A stretch of DNA of 64,000 nucleotides. Origin: Phallus indusiatus. Lineage: Eukaryota > Basidiomycota > Agaricomycetes > Phallales > Phallaceae. A model generated the notes under the pieces. The model did not search any database, was not told the DNA's origin, and saw only the letters and a list, made by a program, of their open reading frames with translations. Position numbers and translations under genes: made by a program. Shown here piece by piece: positions 48,321 through 59,140 of this stretch (position 1 is the stretch's first letter; the number at the start of each line of letters is the position of its first letter). The stretch covers positions 857,876 to 921,875 of the forward strand of contig JAQFWX010000017.1 in the NCBI GenBank assembly GCA_027605045.1, in the 5' to 3' direction.

Positions 48321-49454
48321 ACCTAATATTCTCCAGCCGAACTACGCATTACATTATCCCTCGTCACGTATTCTAAAAACTATTACCACTGAAGATCAGA
48401 AGAACTAATCGCTCCTTATCGGTTCCAGCTACTGTTACCATTAGAGATTGTGAGGTTATGTAACGCTCGTAGACGCATTTCTTTCTCTCTTTCTTTTCAT
48501 TCCATCTCTGTTGGAATATGAGTTACTCCTGTATATATAATAGTACTAGTCACGGCGTTTATAGAACACACCTTTGTGTCCGGTACTTCATCGTCCTGGG
48601 ATTCCAACAATCTCTTTCTTATTCGTTCTCAGTGACATGTATTTAAGCCCTCGTTTATTGTTGTATTAAATACATGTTTCCCAGGCTTGGATTTTTATCT
48701 TAAGATTTCACAGTCATATCATCTTCTCCGAGTCGCGCGTCGTTATATCGTTATATCGTTTTTCTGAGTCTTTTAAGCGTTACCTTCACAGTCTAGTATG
48801 CAAAGACCCTGACAATGCTTGTATCCCGACAATCCCACCAACTTTCAGGTACACGAATAAAATTGTCGTTCATATCCCGGATTCGACGACGACTTTACCG
48901 CCAGGGGAGATCGTAACACGCGTTGCGTGAGTCACTAGACACGATCTATGCTTTCAGACGCTCTTTTAACGAAGCTCAGCTTGTCCTCAGGGTGCTTTCC
49001 TCAATTACAAAGCTTGCCTCGGACTATAATGAGCAATCTTGCTATTCATACGACCAATTTCACAAGACAACTTTTTGGTTGAAATTCACTGTAGCTCGGT
49101 ATAAGCGCAAACATTCTGTGGGTACTGCAGGGTTTATCCCCATCTTAATTTGTGGACTTCCATGGCTCTACTCTAGCTCCAAATGAAATGAAAATTTCCA
49201 TCGACAACTCCATCTTATATCGGCCAAGTCTTGCGGATCCAATATCGGAACGTAATACAGTCAAACTCATAACTAATAATCCAGGATGTTTACTTTCACG
49301 ATTCCAAAGGAAGACTTGTTACGCAAAAATATCCTGAATCTTTTTCAAAGTTCTTCCTCTCGACATGAATTGCTACCACTCATGAATTAGTGTCATTGCT
49401 TTGTACATATAATGTAGTCTAACACCGTTTGTTTGACAGTCGCGCACAAACAGT
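48321..49454. other. Intergenic region
   Basis: No gene, RNA or strong repeat was recognised. A short tandem TCGTTATA occurs near 48744-48758. Confidence 0.45.
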
Positions 49455-49850
49455 ACGGAGGCCGCAACAATTGCTCAACCGTGGATGCACTCAGGGTAGT
49501 CAATTTCATCAAAAAGGCATGGCGGAGGGGCTAGTGGTTCCACCGAAGGATTGAATGTACCTTCGGTTGAGCAGACGAACACTTTGAACAGCTCGAGACC
49601 CTGCGCAACTGCACCCAACGTGGCAACATGACTTCAATAGCAACAAAGACATCGACGATGGCAAAGCAGAAGATGTTGTAGAACCCAACGCGCTGAAAGT
49701 CTAGACGAACGGATCCGCCACGGAGTAGAAGCAGCCGCAGTCTCATACATAAATGGCATCGAAATATATAGCTGGAGCTACAAGCTAGGGAACAGATCAC
49801 ACGGTGTTTGAGGCGGAGCTAGTAGGCATCAGCCTTAGATTGATTGCCAG
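49455..49850 (+). mobile_element. Degenerate LINE (non-LTR retrotransposon) fragment
   Basis: Plus-strand frames with stops and shifts read GRNNCSTVDALRVVNFIKKA then WRRG, resembling the start of a fungal non-LTR reverse transcriptase. Further on come an RNase H-like T-N-G-S-A (near 49695; T-D-G-S in intact elements) and HTVFEAELVGISL (near 49800), the RNase H segment carrying the catalytic Glu. The distance between reverse transcriptase and RNase H parts is far too short, so most of the element is deleted. Nothing here can be active. Confidence 0.55.
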
Positions 49851-50257
49851 ATGAACGTCAAAAGGCTACCATTACTCTAGACGAACTGAGTAGTACTTTT
49901 CCACAAGTGGTACATCTACGAGTCTGGTGAACCCTTGCTGCAAAGGAATGAGACAGCTTTGATCCCGCACATGCCGCGTGTTGTTCTCAAATCTCATCCC
50001 AAGACCCGTATCTGTATTACGGCCGTATACAGACGTATTGATACGGTTCATTACGGGTGGTCTCGACAGCCTATACGGAAACGGGTAGGGCATCCCAACG
50101 GCCGATACGGTACTGGTACGGTGCCGATCCCTAGACCGTGGTACAGTAAATTCCAGAAGTACTGTCGCTATGTATTTACAAAAAAAAGTCTACTTATAGC
50201 GTTATTCTTCGTGCATTTCTCATAACAAAACAAAATTTTTGAACAAGTGTGATTGGA
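49851..50257. other. Intergenic region
   Basis: The segment 49990-50140 is rich in near-repeats of TACGG (GTATACAGACGTATTGATACGG and similar). No gene was recognised. Confidence 0.4.
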
Positions 50258-50964
50258 CTACAGCCTTTGATAGGGGCTGTACTTCGAAATCTTATCTGAT
50301 TTCTTGGGGTGAGTGTTGGGTTTCTGGTTCTTGTCGTTGGGGGAATCATCCTCTTCCAGGGGTGGAGCTTTGTGTTTATTCCAAGAATGGTGTTTTCGAG
50401 CTTCTTTTCGACCAAACGCTTTTTCGCTAAAAGAGGATAAACATCAGACAGCAATTCATCGATAAACACTTCATAGAACGTTTACCAGTAATCACAAGGA
50501 TACTTTGTTGGGTCATTTTTCGAACCGGCATACCTAGAACAATCCGATCTAGTTTTGAACCTTGTTTTACTAGAGAGGGCGTAAGTCATCCTAAATTATA
50601 CATAATTTACAATGAACTCACCACGGTACACACATAAAAGGACGTTCCTTGACATCCTCATCAATGTGTTGACATACTTCTTCCCGTGTTGAGAAAAAGG
50701 AACCAGATGCGAGGCATTTTGTAAGGCAGCAACCAAAAATTCCTTCCTTGGGGCTGTTCATAATACAAAGGTCATAGCGGGAATCTGTTGTTCTCAAGTC
50801 GACGAGGTTGTGGTTGTGAAGGGCTTCCTATGTAAGTTCTCAGTGTTCCAGCTAAGAAAGAGACCGATTATCTGACCTACTTTAATATCTATCATATTTT
50901 CTTTGGCATGTGACTGCATTTCATTTGTTCCAGTAGGCGATTTCGGGATAGAGCTCCTCTCCAT
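50258..50964 (-). CDS. Small C2H2 zinc-finger protein
   Basis: This is a four-exon gene hidden by its short exons: 50964-50881, 50827-50622, 50533-50486 and 50426-50258, about 168 residues. Introns are 53, 88 and 59 bases, and the joins keep one frame. The C-terminal finger is YPCDYCEKAFGRKEARKHHS then WNKHK (C-x2-C, then spaced histidines). An upstream cysteine-rich segment, LCIMNSPKEGIFGCCLTKCL with later CQHIDEDVKERPFMCVPW, resembles a degenerate finger. The end is charged and probably disordered. A 55-base intron-like block (51027-51081, with GTAAAT, TTCTAAC and ATCAG) sits upstream, so the 5' leader may be spliced. An earlier start at 51120 is possible but out of phase. A DNA-binding role is inferred. 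Confidence 0.6.
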
Positions 50965-51676
50965 ATCAATGCCCTGGAAATATCCTCTGGACGTTCCGTC
51001 TGCGCTGACACTTTGACCAGCGTGAACTGATTGACGACTTGAGTTAGAACGTTTGAACTACAGCTCTTGTTTTTGATTTACCTGCTTCAGGTCAGACTCC
51101 TTCCCAGCGTCTTTTCGCATTTTAGCGACTATCCCACGGCGCGGGGTTTTGTATACATGGGTGATTATGGGCGTGATGCATGATTTTTAGAACTCTGGAA
51201 CTTTAATGTCGCAGAAAATGTGAAAAGAAGACTGGCAAAGAATGTTAAGCGAGCGTGCCATGTTTGCACCACAGGACGCGCAGTTGTTGACTGGGGCACC
51301 ACATTCTTGAAACGATCAAGTAACAGTACGAAGACCTGCTCCAACAAAGACCAAACACGCGGCTGACACTACGCTGGGATCGAGGGCGACGAAGCATCAG
51401 ATCATCTAAGAGGGTCCTTTAGGCCTTTAGGGCTCTCTAAGCGCGTGGGAAAGTATACTAGAGGCTGGGTTTGAGTCTATTTGGCGGCTGGCCCTCATGA
51501 ACTATTCATCCGACACCTTTCCAGACAGATTATTAATCTAGCTGTTATACTGTGTATAAGACCCGCACTCGAGATTATCTAGGAATCTACGCTCTGAGAT
51601 GACAGCAATTCCTTTTCGTTTACTGGATTTTTTTCCTCGCTGGATATCCATCGAACGTCAAATAAGTTGTACAACG
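50965..51676. other. Intergenic region between divergent genes
   Basis: This includes the probable 5'-untranslated intron of the zinc-finger gene (51027-51081) and the upstream flank of copy D. No other gene was recognised. Confidence 0.45.
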
Positions 51677-52878
51677 ATGGTCCTAAAATCTTCTCGGGCC
51701 GTGTCCTACGAATGCGCGCACGATTGCCCTTTCCATGGTTTTACGGAAAAGCTCGACAACGCCAAATCTCGGGGTCAGTTCGGGGGTATTATTAAAGATT
51801 TGGTGAGTCCGTAATGCCTTCCATCAATATTTGTTTTCAGGCTGAGACAACCTTTAATTGCCTAAGACTTCGCTTATTTATGTTGCTTCTCGCGAACAGG
51901 AGATGACACCGTGCATCGTAGAAGTTATCCGTGATTGCATTGAAGCCTGTAGACGAACAAAATTGCCCATTGGTCCCTTAGTCGAGTTTTATGACTTTCG
52001 GACGCAAACAAGGCTCAACATGTTGAACCCCAAAACAATACCAACTTCAGTTATTCTCCATTCACCGAAATCAGACGAGCAGTTCAAAACCAGCACTCGA
52101 CATCTTCTGCTTCAAACATATCTGGACGAAATTCCTCCAACTCCAGTTGTACTAGATGAGTTGTACATGGCGTGCGCCGAGAAAGGTTATAACAACTACT
52201 TTAAGCGAATTCGATTGGCAAACCTAAAACAACTTCAAGCTCGAGGTCCTCAAACCCATGCGACACACACCTTGGATCTTCCTGCTGGTCTTATAGAAAC
52301 TCTGAACGTTGCTCATGATGCACATGGTTTTAAGTTGAATTGCTTCGTCCCGGACATGCTACAAAGGTTGCAGTTGGGTCTCGCCATTAGCATAGAATTT
52401 GTGGCCAAAGGTACTGATTTAGTCTTGGGAATTACCTTTACTTACACAAGTATTTCATTTCCAGGTAAGATTTGGGGACTGTACATCCAAACACAGCGTG
52501 GCCAATGTGACGGACCGTTGGGCTGGGACATTGTTCTATGTATAATGAGACCTTCGGAAAACGACTTGAAAGGAAGTATGGTCGCGTCCTTCGATATTTC
52601 TCGTTATGAAAAAGGTTTCTGTCGAGGGTCGACTGGGTTCGTCCTGCATTTGGATCGCATTGAGGCATTGGGATTTCCTGCCAAAGGGGCAATGCCTGAA
52701 ACTCAAGCCCTCTGGTTGCTCTCCAGTTCTATGGCTCAAAAATGGTTTGTTACCTATTTCTATATGCGTAATAGCATAATAATTGTTTTTAAGTTATCAG
52801 TGCATAAACAAGGACGGAAGTTGTTATTTGACGTTAGACTTTATGATCAAGCCGACCTCTGGAAATCGCTCGCCTTAG
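51677..52878 (+). CDS. Unknown protein, inverted-pair copy D
   Basis: This is a paralogue of 43896-45181 on the opposite strand. Exon 1 (51677-51802) reads MVLKSSRAVSYECAHDCPFH then GFTEKLDNAK. The main exon includes IVEVIRDCIEACRRTKLPIG, SDEQFKTSTRHLLLQTYLDE, CAEKGYNNYFKRIRLANL and FKLNCFVPDMLQRLQLGLAI. An intron at about 52412-52464 joins FVAKG to KIWGLYIQTQRG. The last intron (52745-52793) leads to CYQCINKDGSCYLTLDFMIK and a stop at 52878. Reading through that intron instead is possible and ends at 52892, but only the spliced version matches copy C. The family is not recognised and I propose no function. Confidence 0.68.
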
Positions 52879-53270
52879 AATTTGAAAAGTAGAACCGCTT
52901 ATATTGAGAAGGTGAAGTGATATTGTAGAGGGAACTATGTAATTTCTATGAATTTCGATAACAGCGCCAGGCTTCGCGGAAGTTAGTTGTATATTATGAA
53001 TGGTTTGATTTTGAATTATGTCGACGTACTATTACTGTAATTATGCCTTTACTGAAATGACAAGTTCATTGTATGTTACTAGGAACACAATTTACTGGCT
53101 TGAAGCGCAGATCAAAAACGGTCGACTCACATCTTACATCTTGAATTGAGACACAGCGATGAACACGAATGAGGACAAGCGGCATCGGTATTAGCAAGAA
53201 TTTACATCATGAACACGTAACGATATCATACGGAACGTCATCATATTCTCCACGCCTGTATACTTCTAAT
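52879..53270. other. Convergent intergenic region
   Basis: This is the shared 3' side of copy D and the EF-hand/ZZ gene; no feature was recognised. Confidence 0.45.
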
Positions 53271-56200
53271 TTACCGAGCCTTCTTTTGTGGTATCTTTAT
53301 GAGCTGTTGCAACATATCTTCCAACCGCTGCAGCTGTTTCCTAGTTTCTCCAACGTTGTCTTGAATCTCCTCTATTACCTTATTCTGTCTCTCGAACCTG
53401 TCTTCCAAATTCGTCAGTCTCTCTTCAACTGACAATGATTTCTTTGGAAGTTCCGGATTTGTGACGAGAACCAGGTCATGCGACCAATGATGTGGCTTTG
53501 AAATCAACTGGTCTGCATTATCGCTGTGTTCTTCCGAATCGTCTGCGTTCTTGTCCTGAACATTTTTTACCTCAAATAGCCATGGCTGATCCCTTTCGAC
53601 TTTCAAATTACACGTTTTGCAAACAAAGATGTCTTCAAAAGGATGAGTCATGCAGTGTCAAAAATTTTGAATTCATAGCACTTCACCATAGCAAGTACAG
53701 CAACTCCAATACGGTCTTTCTTTGATGGGTTCCTTGCATATATTGCACGCCATTCCTGTGAATTCCTCCCCTGCATTGGGTGCGTAATCCAGTGTCGATT
53801 TAGCAATTTCCTTGTACGATAATGATCGCGCAACGAAAGAGGTCGACGAATCTGAAGCAGCGTGTGAGAAGAAACATGTTTCAACTCCTGTTTGCCGTTG
53901 TTCCGGGAAACGGTGAATTCTTTGTCAACGCAGTCTCCACAAATATCCACAGTGTCGTAATAATGTTCTACCGAGCATGTAAGGCACATGTATCGGGTCA
54001 TTAAAATGGGGAATTTAGAACAGGAATCGCAGCAAGCTCTAAAAAAGGAAATAATACCGGAAAATCAGAAAGAAAAAAGCAGAACGAAGAAATTTAAGAA
54101 TAGAAACGAACTCATGCTGAACTACTCTTGACCGAGAAATCTGCGCTAATAATCGATACAAGCGAACGTCCACAGAAGAAAGCTGTCTCTGTAGAGCCTG
54201 ATATTCTTCGATGTCCTCCCTATTTCGTAAACCATGGTCCTCATATTCCGTCCACAAGTAAATAAATGTACGCCTGTCATTTCGACGTTTTTTGAGATTC
54301 GACCATGTAAGAACACGTTGAGAGACCGAGTCCATGACGGCATTCAGTGCAAATTTCCACAAAGCGCGGGGTTTATTTTCTTTAAATTCATCGTCTGACG
54401 GACGAAAGCGAACGAACTCGGCAGATTTCTTTTGGACAGTGAATTTACCCAGAAAGTTCTGAGTATTCTCGGGATCGTCATCTTCATCATCCGAGTCTTC
54501 GCTGTTGCTATTGCTGTTAACCTGTTCGTTTTCCGCTTGGGCTAACGATGGGTCACCCCATTTTCCCGTAATGGCATCGAACGAGCTGTTGATTTTGCCA
54601 GAATAGAACCAACGCGTTTTTATGCGGTTTATAAGCCTGTCGTATTCCTTCAAGAAGGAAATTCTGCGCCCAATGAGCTTCCCTTTAATTGTGAAACTCG
54701 AGAGCGAGTCATTGCCTCCACCAACGAAAGTACCGTCTTCATTGATGGTATCGATGCGGAATCCCATGACGCCATCAGTAGCAGATCCATCAAAATCATA
54801 GTAATAAAAACCATGCCATACGCCGACCGCTGAACTTGTCATAGACTGATCAGTGATTGAGGTTTCCAATTTCGCAGATACATTCAGGACCGATTCTATA
54901 TCATCTTCGTCATCCTGATAGACATTTTGATTCTCGTCGTTGTCCACGTCAACCTCCAACCCAGCATCCTTGGAAGGTTCTTCGTCAGCTTCACTATTTA
55001 GGTCACTGACCGGAACGTCGTGATAGCCATCCGGCAAGTTGTAATAACTCGTTGCAGTATCAAGTCCTTCGATTGTGTGTAGGACAGTAATGTAATAATA
55101 CTAAACACAAGTCAATCTCGAACCATTGACGCCGGTAGCTTGAAACACACCAGTGCGTAGCAGTATCTTCGTAGTTCCTCATTGAAGGCCAAATTCCTTA
55201 ATTTGAATATTCCTGTCCGTGATATCAGTCATTTAAAAAGTCTCATGGCACGAGACACTTTACCCTTCAAAAACACAGTACGTTCAAAAACAGCTGTCCG
55301 AATTGTGTCCAGAGATGTAAGAGGTTTACGAAAATCAGCATCCGTCAGAACTCGGGTCTTTCCCTCTTCAAGAATGGATAGAATGCGCCGCAATATAAGG
55401 TATATCAGAGGAAGTGCATACTCTTCTAAATTGCCGTCGTCAATAACCAGCGAAAGCGTATTCCGTTCATCGATGAAATAGTCCAGAGATTTCCACCGTT
55501 TTTCAATGCGTCTCTCTACTTCTGCAGCGTATTCTCGGAATTTGCTATGTGGGTATTCTTCGGCTAGATCGTCTAACGAGGAAGTATGTATTCCAGCAAC
55601 CATCAGGTCAATGTTGAACATAGCATTAGAGATCATCAGTCTTGAAAATGCACCAGCATTTCCGGGAACCAGAGATTGGTAGATAGAAGACATGCCGTAC
55701 AAGACAGATCGGATACGGAATGTATATTGCCGAAGCGTTACCTCAAAACCTATATATAGCCGAGGACGTTTAATGGTAGTTAAACACATGATGAGACATG
55801 AACGAACCGCTTGTCCAATATGCTAGCCATAAGGGAAGACTACACAGAATGTTAGTGAAGAGAATAAATGAACAATATGTCGGAGCTCATCACCTCCAAT
55901 CAGTTGGACGAGCAGCTGTGAACTGGTTAAGTTCATGAATAGTGACAAAATCGGAGCAATCAGGGTCCAATGCTTCTTGAAGAGGCCTAAGCCGAACACT
56001 ATTGATACGCCCAATGGCCCAGATATCATCCTCGGTAAGAGCCGGGAGGTCCAAGAGTAAATCCCGCGATTTCGTGTGCTTTTCTTCTAAATGTGTCTCC
56101 GCGACAGGTGTTTGAACGACCGCCAGCTCCTGATCATTTTTATCCTTGGTTGCATGAAGGAGCAGATCGGTGTAAAAGTCACGGATTGCGAGGACTACAT

Positions 56201-57689
56201 GTCGAGATTTAGCACTCCCTTTCCACCCCTACAAAATATTGTCTCATTAGGCATATTTCTGCTTGCGCAGCCAATTCACTTGACGAACCATTTCTACCCA
56301 CATAGCGTACATTGCCTACGAGCGATAAAATTTCTTGAAATTCATGAGATAAAGAATATCATTTACCTTGTCCAGGATTCGGTCCTTTGGACCAGACATG
56401 ATCTCAAGAATGATCCTGTCGCTCTCACGTCGCACAACTGCCTTCACCTCCGAAATCTGGTTTTTCTGCTCTTCAAATTTCTGGTTGAAAAATGCTTTGC
56501 TCTCCGCCAATGATTTATCCAAGCTGGTTTTTAAGTCAGATTTGATATCCGTGAAATTTGTCGTTCTGGCTGTCTTTCTTGGGACGTTCGCTAAACCAAC
56601 GGATGCAGGTGCACCAGCACCGCTGCGTGAGACTTGAGCGTCTCTTTTACGGATCAGCTCTTGCAAAAGTTCATCGTCATCGACGAATTTATCGGGTCCT
56701 CCCTTCGCATCAATGAATTGGTTCAATTCTTGCTCCTCGGGTGAAACAAGGGTTTCGAACACCAACTTCATGAGTATATCGAGTTTTCCGTCCAAACGCT
56801 CCGTGATCCGATGTATAGTTTGTACTCCAACTCCCGTGTAAAGTGCGAGAATGGTATCGAAATCGCTTGCAAGACTGGCAAATGTAGATGTGAAACCGGT
56901 AAATTTATCCTCCCAGCTGTTGCTTTTCAACAATTTGACTGAAGGGCCCGAATGAAAAATAAGGATAAAGGACGAACTTGAGATCATACCTATGAATTTT
57001 GACTTATAATAGTCATGTGTTATATGAGAACACTCCTGAATGGCTGAAGCGGCGTTTTTCAGCTGTTCACTCATACGATCAGCGATCTTAATGCCTTCTT
57101 TGCCTAATTCGTCTGCTTTGATCGTTTCAAGTCTATAAACAACTTCTGAATAAATGTACGCTGGTCATCGTCTTTGTCAAAACTCACAAACGCAGGTTGG
57201 ACATCATGTCACTCATTTGGACAAATAAAGCCAGGACCTTTTTATCGTTGTCGAGGCGTTTTAGCTCTAGCGCTAGCGCAGCTTTGAACGGGATAACAGC
57301 AACTGATTTTGTAGAGATATTACGTTGAGATTGCATGAATAAGATTGACTTATAGTACCAACCTTGGATGAACGGATGAATCTTGCCCACTTCTTCGAGC
57401 GCTCGCATTAAACCTTCACTTGATTGAACGAAGGTCCCGATTTGAGATTTGAGGGCTGAATAAACTTGCAAGGTGGCATCCTTAACGGCGGATACTTCGG
57501 GAGACTGAAAGGCCTCAACTAAGAAAAAAGAAGTGATGCTATAAACGATACAAACGAGCATTGGAATACAAAAAACTTACAAACTTTATCAATCTTTTTT
57601 TCCTTGCGTTCGTCCGCGTGGCGCTTGGCAGAGGTCAGCGCCGTCTGTGCAGGGTCGAGAGGGGAAATTCCAGCTTCTGAACGAGGCAT
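53271..57689 (-). CDS. EF-hand protein with two C-terminal ZZ-like zinc fingers, copy 2 (complete)
   Basis: This is the full-length paralogue of the gene at 1-3576. The ATG at 57689 opens MPRSEAGISPLDPAQTAL. Domains in order are a helical N-terminal part (KVLALFVQMSDMMSNLR); a second helical block (MSEQLKNAASAIQECSHITH); an EF-hand loop DPDCSDFVTIHE; a further helical region (FREYAAEVERRIEKRWKSL); an acidic linker; and a beta-rich block (GVWHGFYYYDFDGSATDG, KTRWFYSGKINSSFDAITGK). Then come two ZZ-like fingers, CDSCSK with RYMCLTCSV and VDICGDCVDKEF, and ACNICKEPIKERPYWSCCTC with DIFVCKTCNL. The end is a coiled coil (SVEERLTNLEDRFERQNKVI). A 51-base intron at 55213-55263 removes an in-frame TGA; the same intron exists in copy 1. 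The ZZ fingers suggest protein binding; the role is unknown. Confidence 0.75.
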
Positions 57690-58254
57690 TGTAGAAACGT
57701 GAGTTTAAGTTTGCACCTTCCGTGGTGATTTGAATTGACAACTATGGTTTCGAGATATTGGGGGGGACCAAAGCTAGAAAGCTCGCATTCAAAATCACCG
57801 AGCATCTTAAATATTCGCTAATTCGCTAAATTCACATGAGGTTTAAGAACCATTATGAGATGCATATCATTAGTAACCGACAACGAAGATCAAGTTAATC
57901 AGCTAGCAGGTGATGGGGTTTACTAAAAGTAGTAACGGATGTAAGCGCGCGGGAAACCTCTGATACTAAAGCACGAGTCCGAAGTGAATTGAGACGGTTC
58001 AAACGTTCAATGCACGAAGATCATCACATGAAATCCTATGTTGATCGCGCTAAATAAAAAATAATTACGATGCTATTAATGTTTTTTAGAGAGGATCCTT
58101 ACTCTATGATAATCGAACACAATTGATATTATTGTGGCACTAATGCAAATACATAAAACAGATATCAGTGGCAGTGCTGAATCGGACCCGGAGGCTTGAA
58201 TCTAAATTATTATCCAATAAAAGAGGCGAAGAACATAGCTCTTTGTTATCGAAG
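57690..58254. other. Intergenic region
   Basis: Homology to the other EF-hand gene's 5' flank ends about 50 bases upstream of the ATG. The rest has no recognisable content. Confidence 0.45.
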
Positions 58255-59072
58255 TCAAGTAATTGGAGCTGTAGAGGATACATGTTGAGACGAGGGTTGA
58301 GTAGTATATTCGGATGAGATTTGGGCGGAGAGCCGGGATATTTCGGAAAAAGCAGATTTTAACTTTTCCAAATCATATTCAAGTGACTCTGCTTTCGATT
58401 TCATCTTTAAAAAAACAAGGTTAGTCTACGGTTACAGGAGGATAGTCTGAATCACGCACAGCGCCAATGGTATCGCTGGCCGCTATGAGTTCATGATGAT
58501 GATTGTAAACCAGTGACTGACGTTCACTATCTAATTCTCTGATTTCTGAATAAATCACGGATTTAGACCAGATAACTTGTTGCGGTGGACAATCACGCAC
58601 CTGTCAATAGGTCGTTCTCCCGCTTCAAAAGCATCGGCAAAGAAGCAGTGGTGATTAATTGTTCATAGTAAGCTTTTGCGTTGAAGGCTGGGGAATCTGA
58701 AAAGACCGAGTTATGAATATTCTCGACGGCGAAAGACAGTTCGGACGAAAGAGCTTTACCAAGGTCCATCGGATCGTTGGGGTTCCCAGTGGGCATAGGA
58801 GGTCCAACTCCCATTCCATAGTGTTTCCTCAACAAATCTCGAGCTTTTGATGTTCGCCTTCTTTCCAAAATCTCTTGAGAAGGCAATGAACCTCGAACGG
58901 GTGTCAAAGGAGAGCCCGGAGCGTCTTGGCTTGTATTAGACCCAGGAAGATCAGCTCCATCTGCAAACCGCGGTGAAGTAGGTGTCCGAGACGGGAGAGA
59001 TGGTCGTCGAGTATTTGTTTGAGAAATCGTTCGTGTTGACTCGGAAGAGCCTTTGGAGCGTTGTGTTGACAT
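58255..59072 (-). CDS. VPS51: Vps51-like subunit of the GARP/EARP tethering complex
   Basis: Vps51 is a GARP subunit that tethers endosome-derived vesicles at the Golgi. The signature SKARDLLRKHYGMGVGPPMP is followed by FNAKAYYEQLITTASLPMLL then KRENDLLT. A spliced second exon encodes EIRELDSERQSLVYNHHHEL then IAASDTIGA, and a third begins MKSKAESLEYDLEKLKSAFS. These helices are the conserved Vps51/Vps67 N-terminal coiled coil. The protein is short (about 240 residues), as in fungi, with a disordered Ser/Pro-rich N-terminus (ISQTNTRRPSLPSRTPTSPR). The stop is at 58255. The start lies only 68 bases from the divergent RNase gene, so the two probably share one promoter region. Confidence 0.82.
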
Positions 59073-59140
59073 GGCCCAGGCCTAACGGCGGCGGCAGCGA
59101 ATGGATTCCCGTGGGCGTCTAACTACCACTGCACAAGGGC

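Noticed and set aside
55229..55231. In-frame TGA in EF-hand copy 2 where copy 1 has CGA, looking like a nonsense mutation
   Set aside because: A 51-base GT-AG intron (55213-55263, and 1106-1156 in copy 1) spans the site in both genes, keeps phase and removes residues that relatives lack as I recall them. The stop is therefore in an intron.
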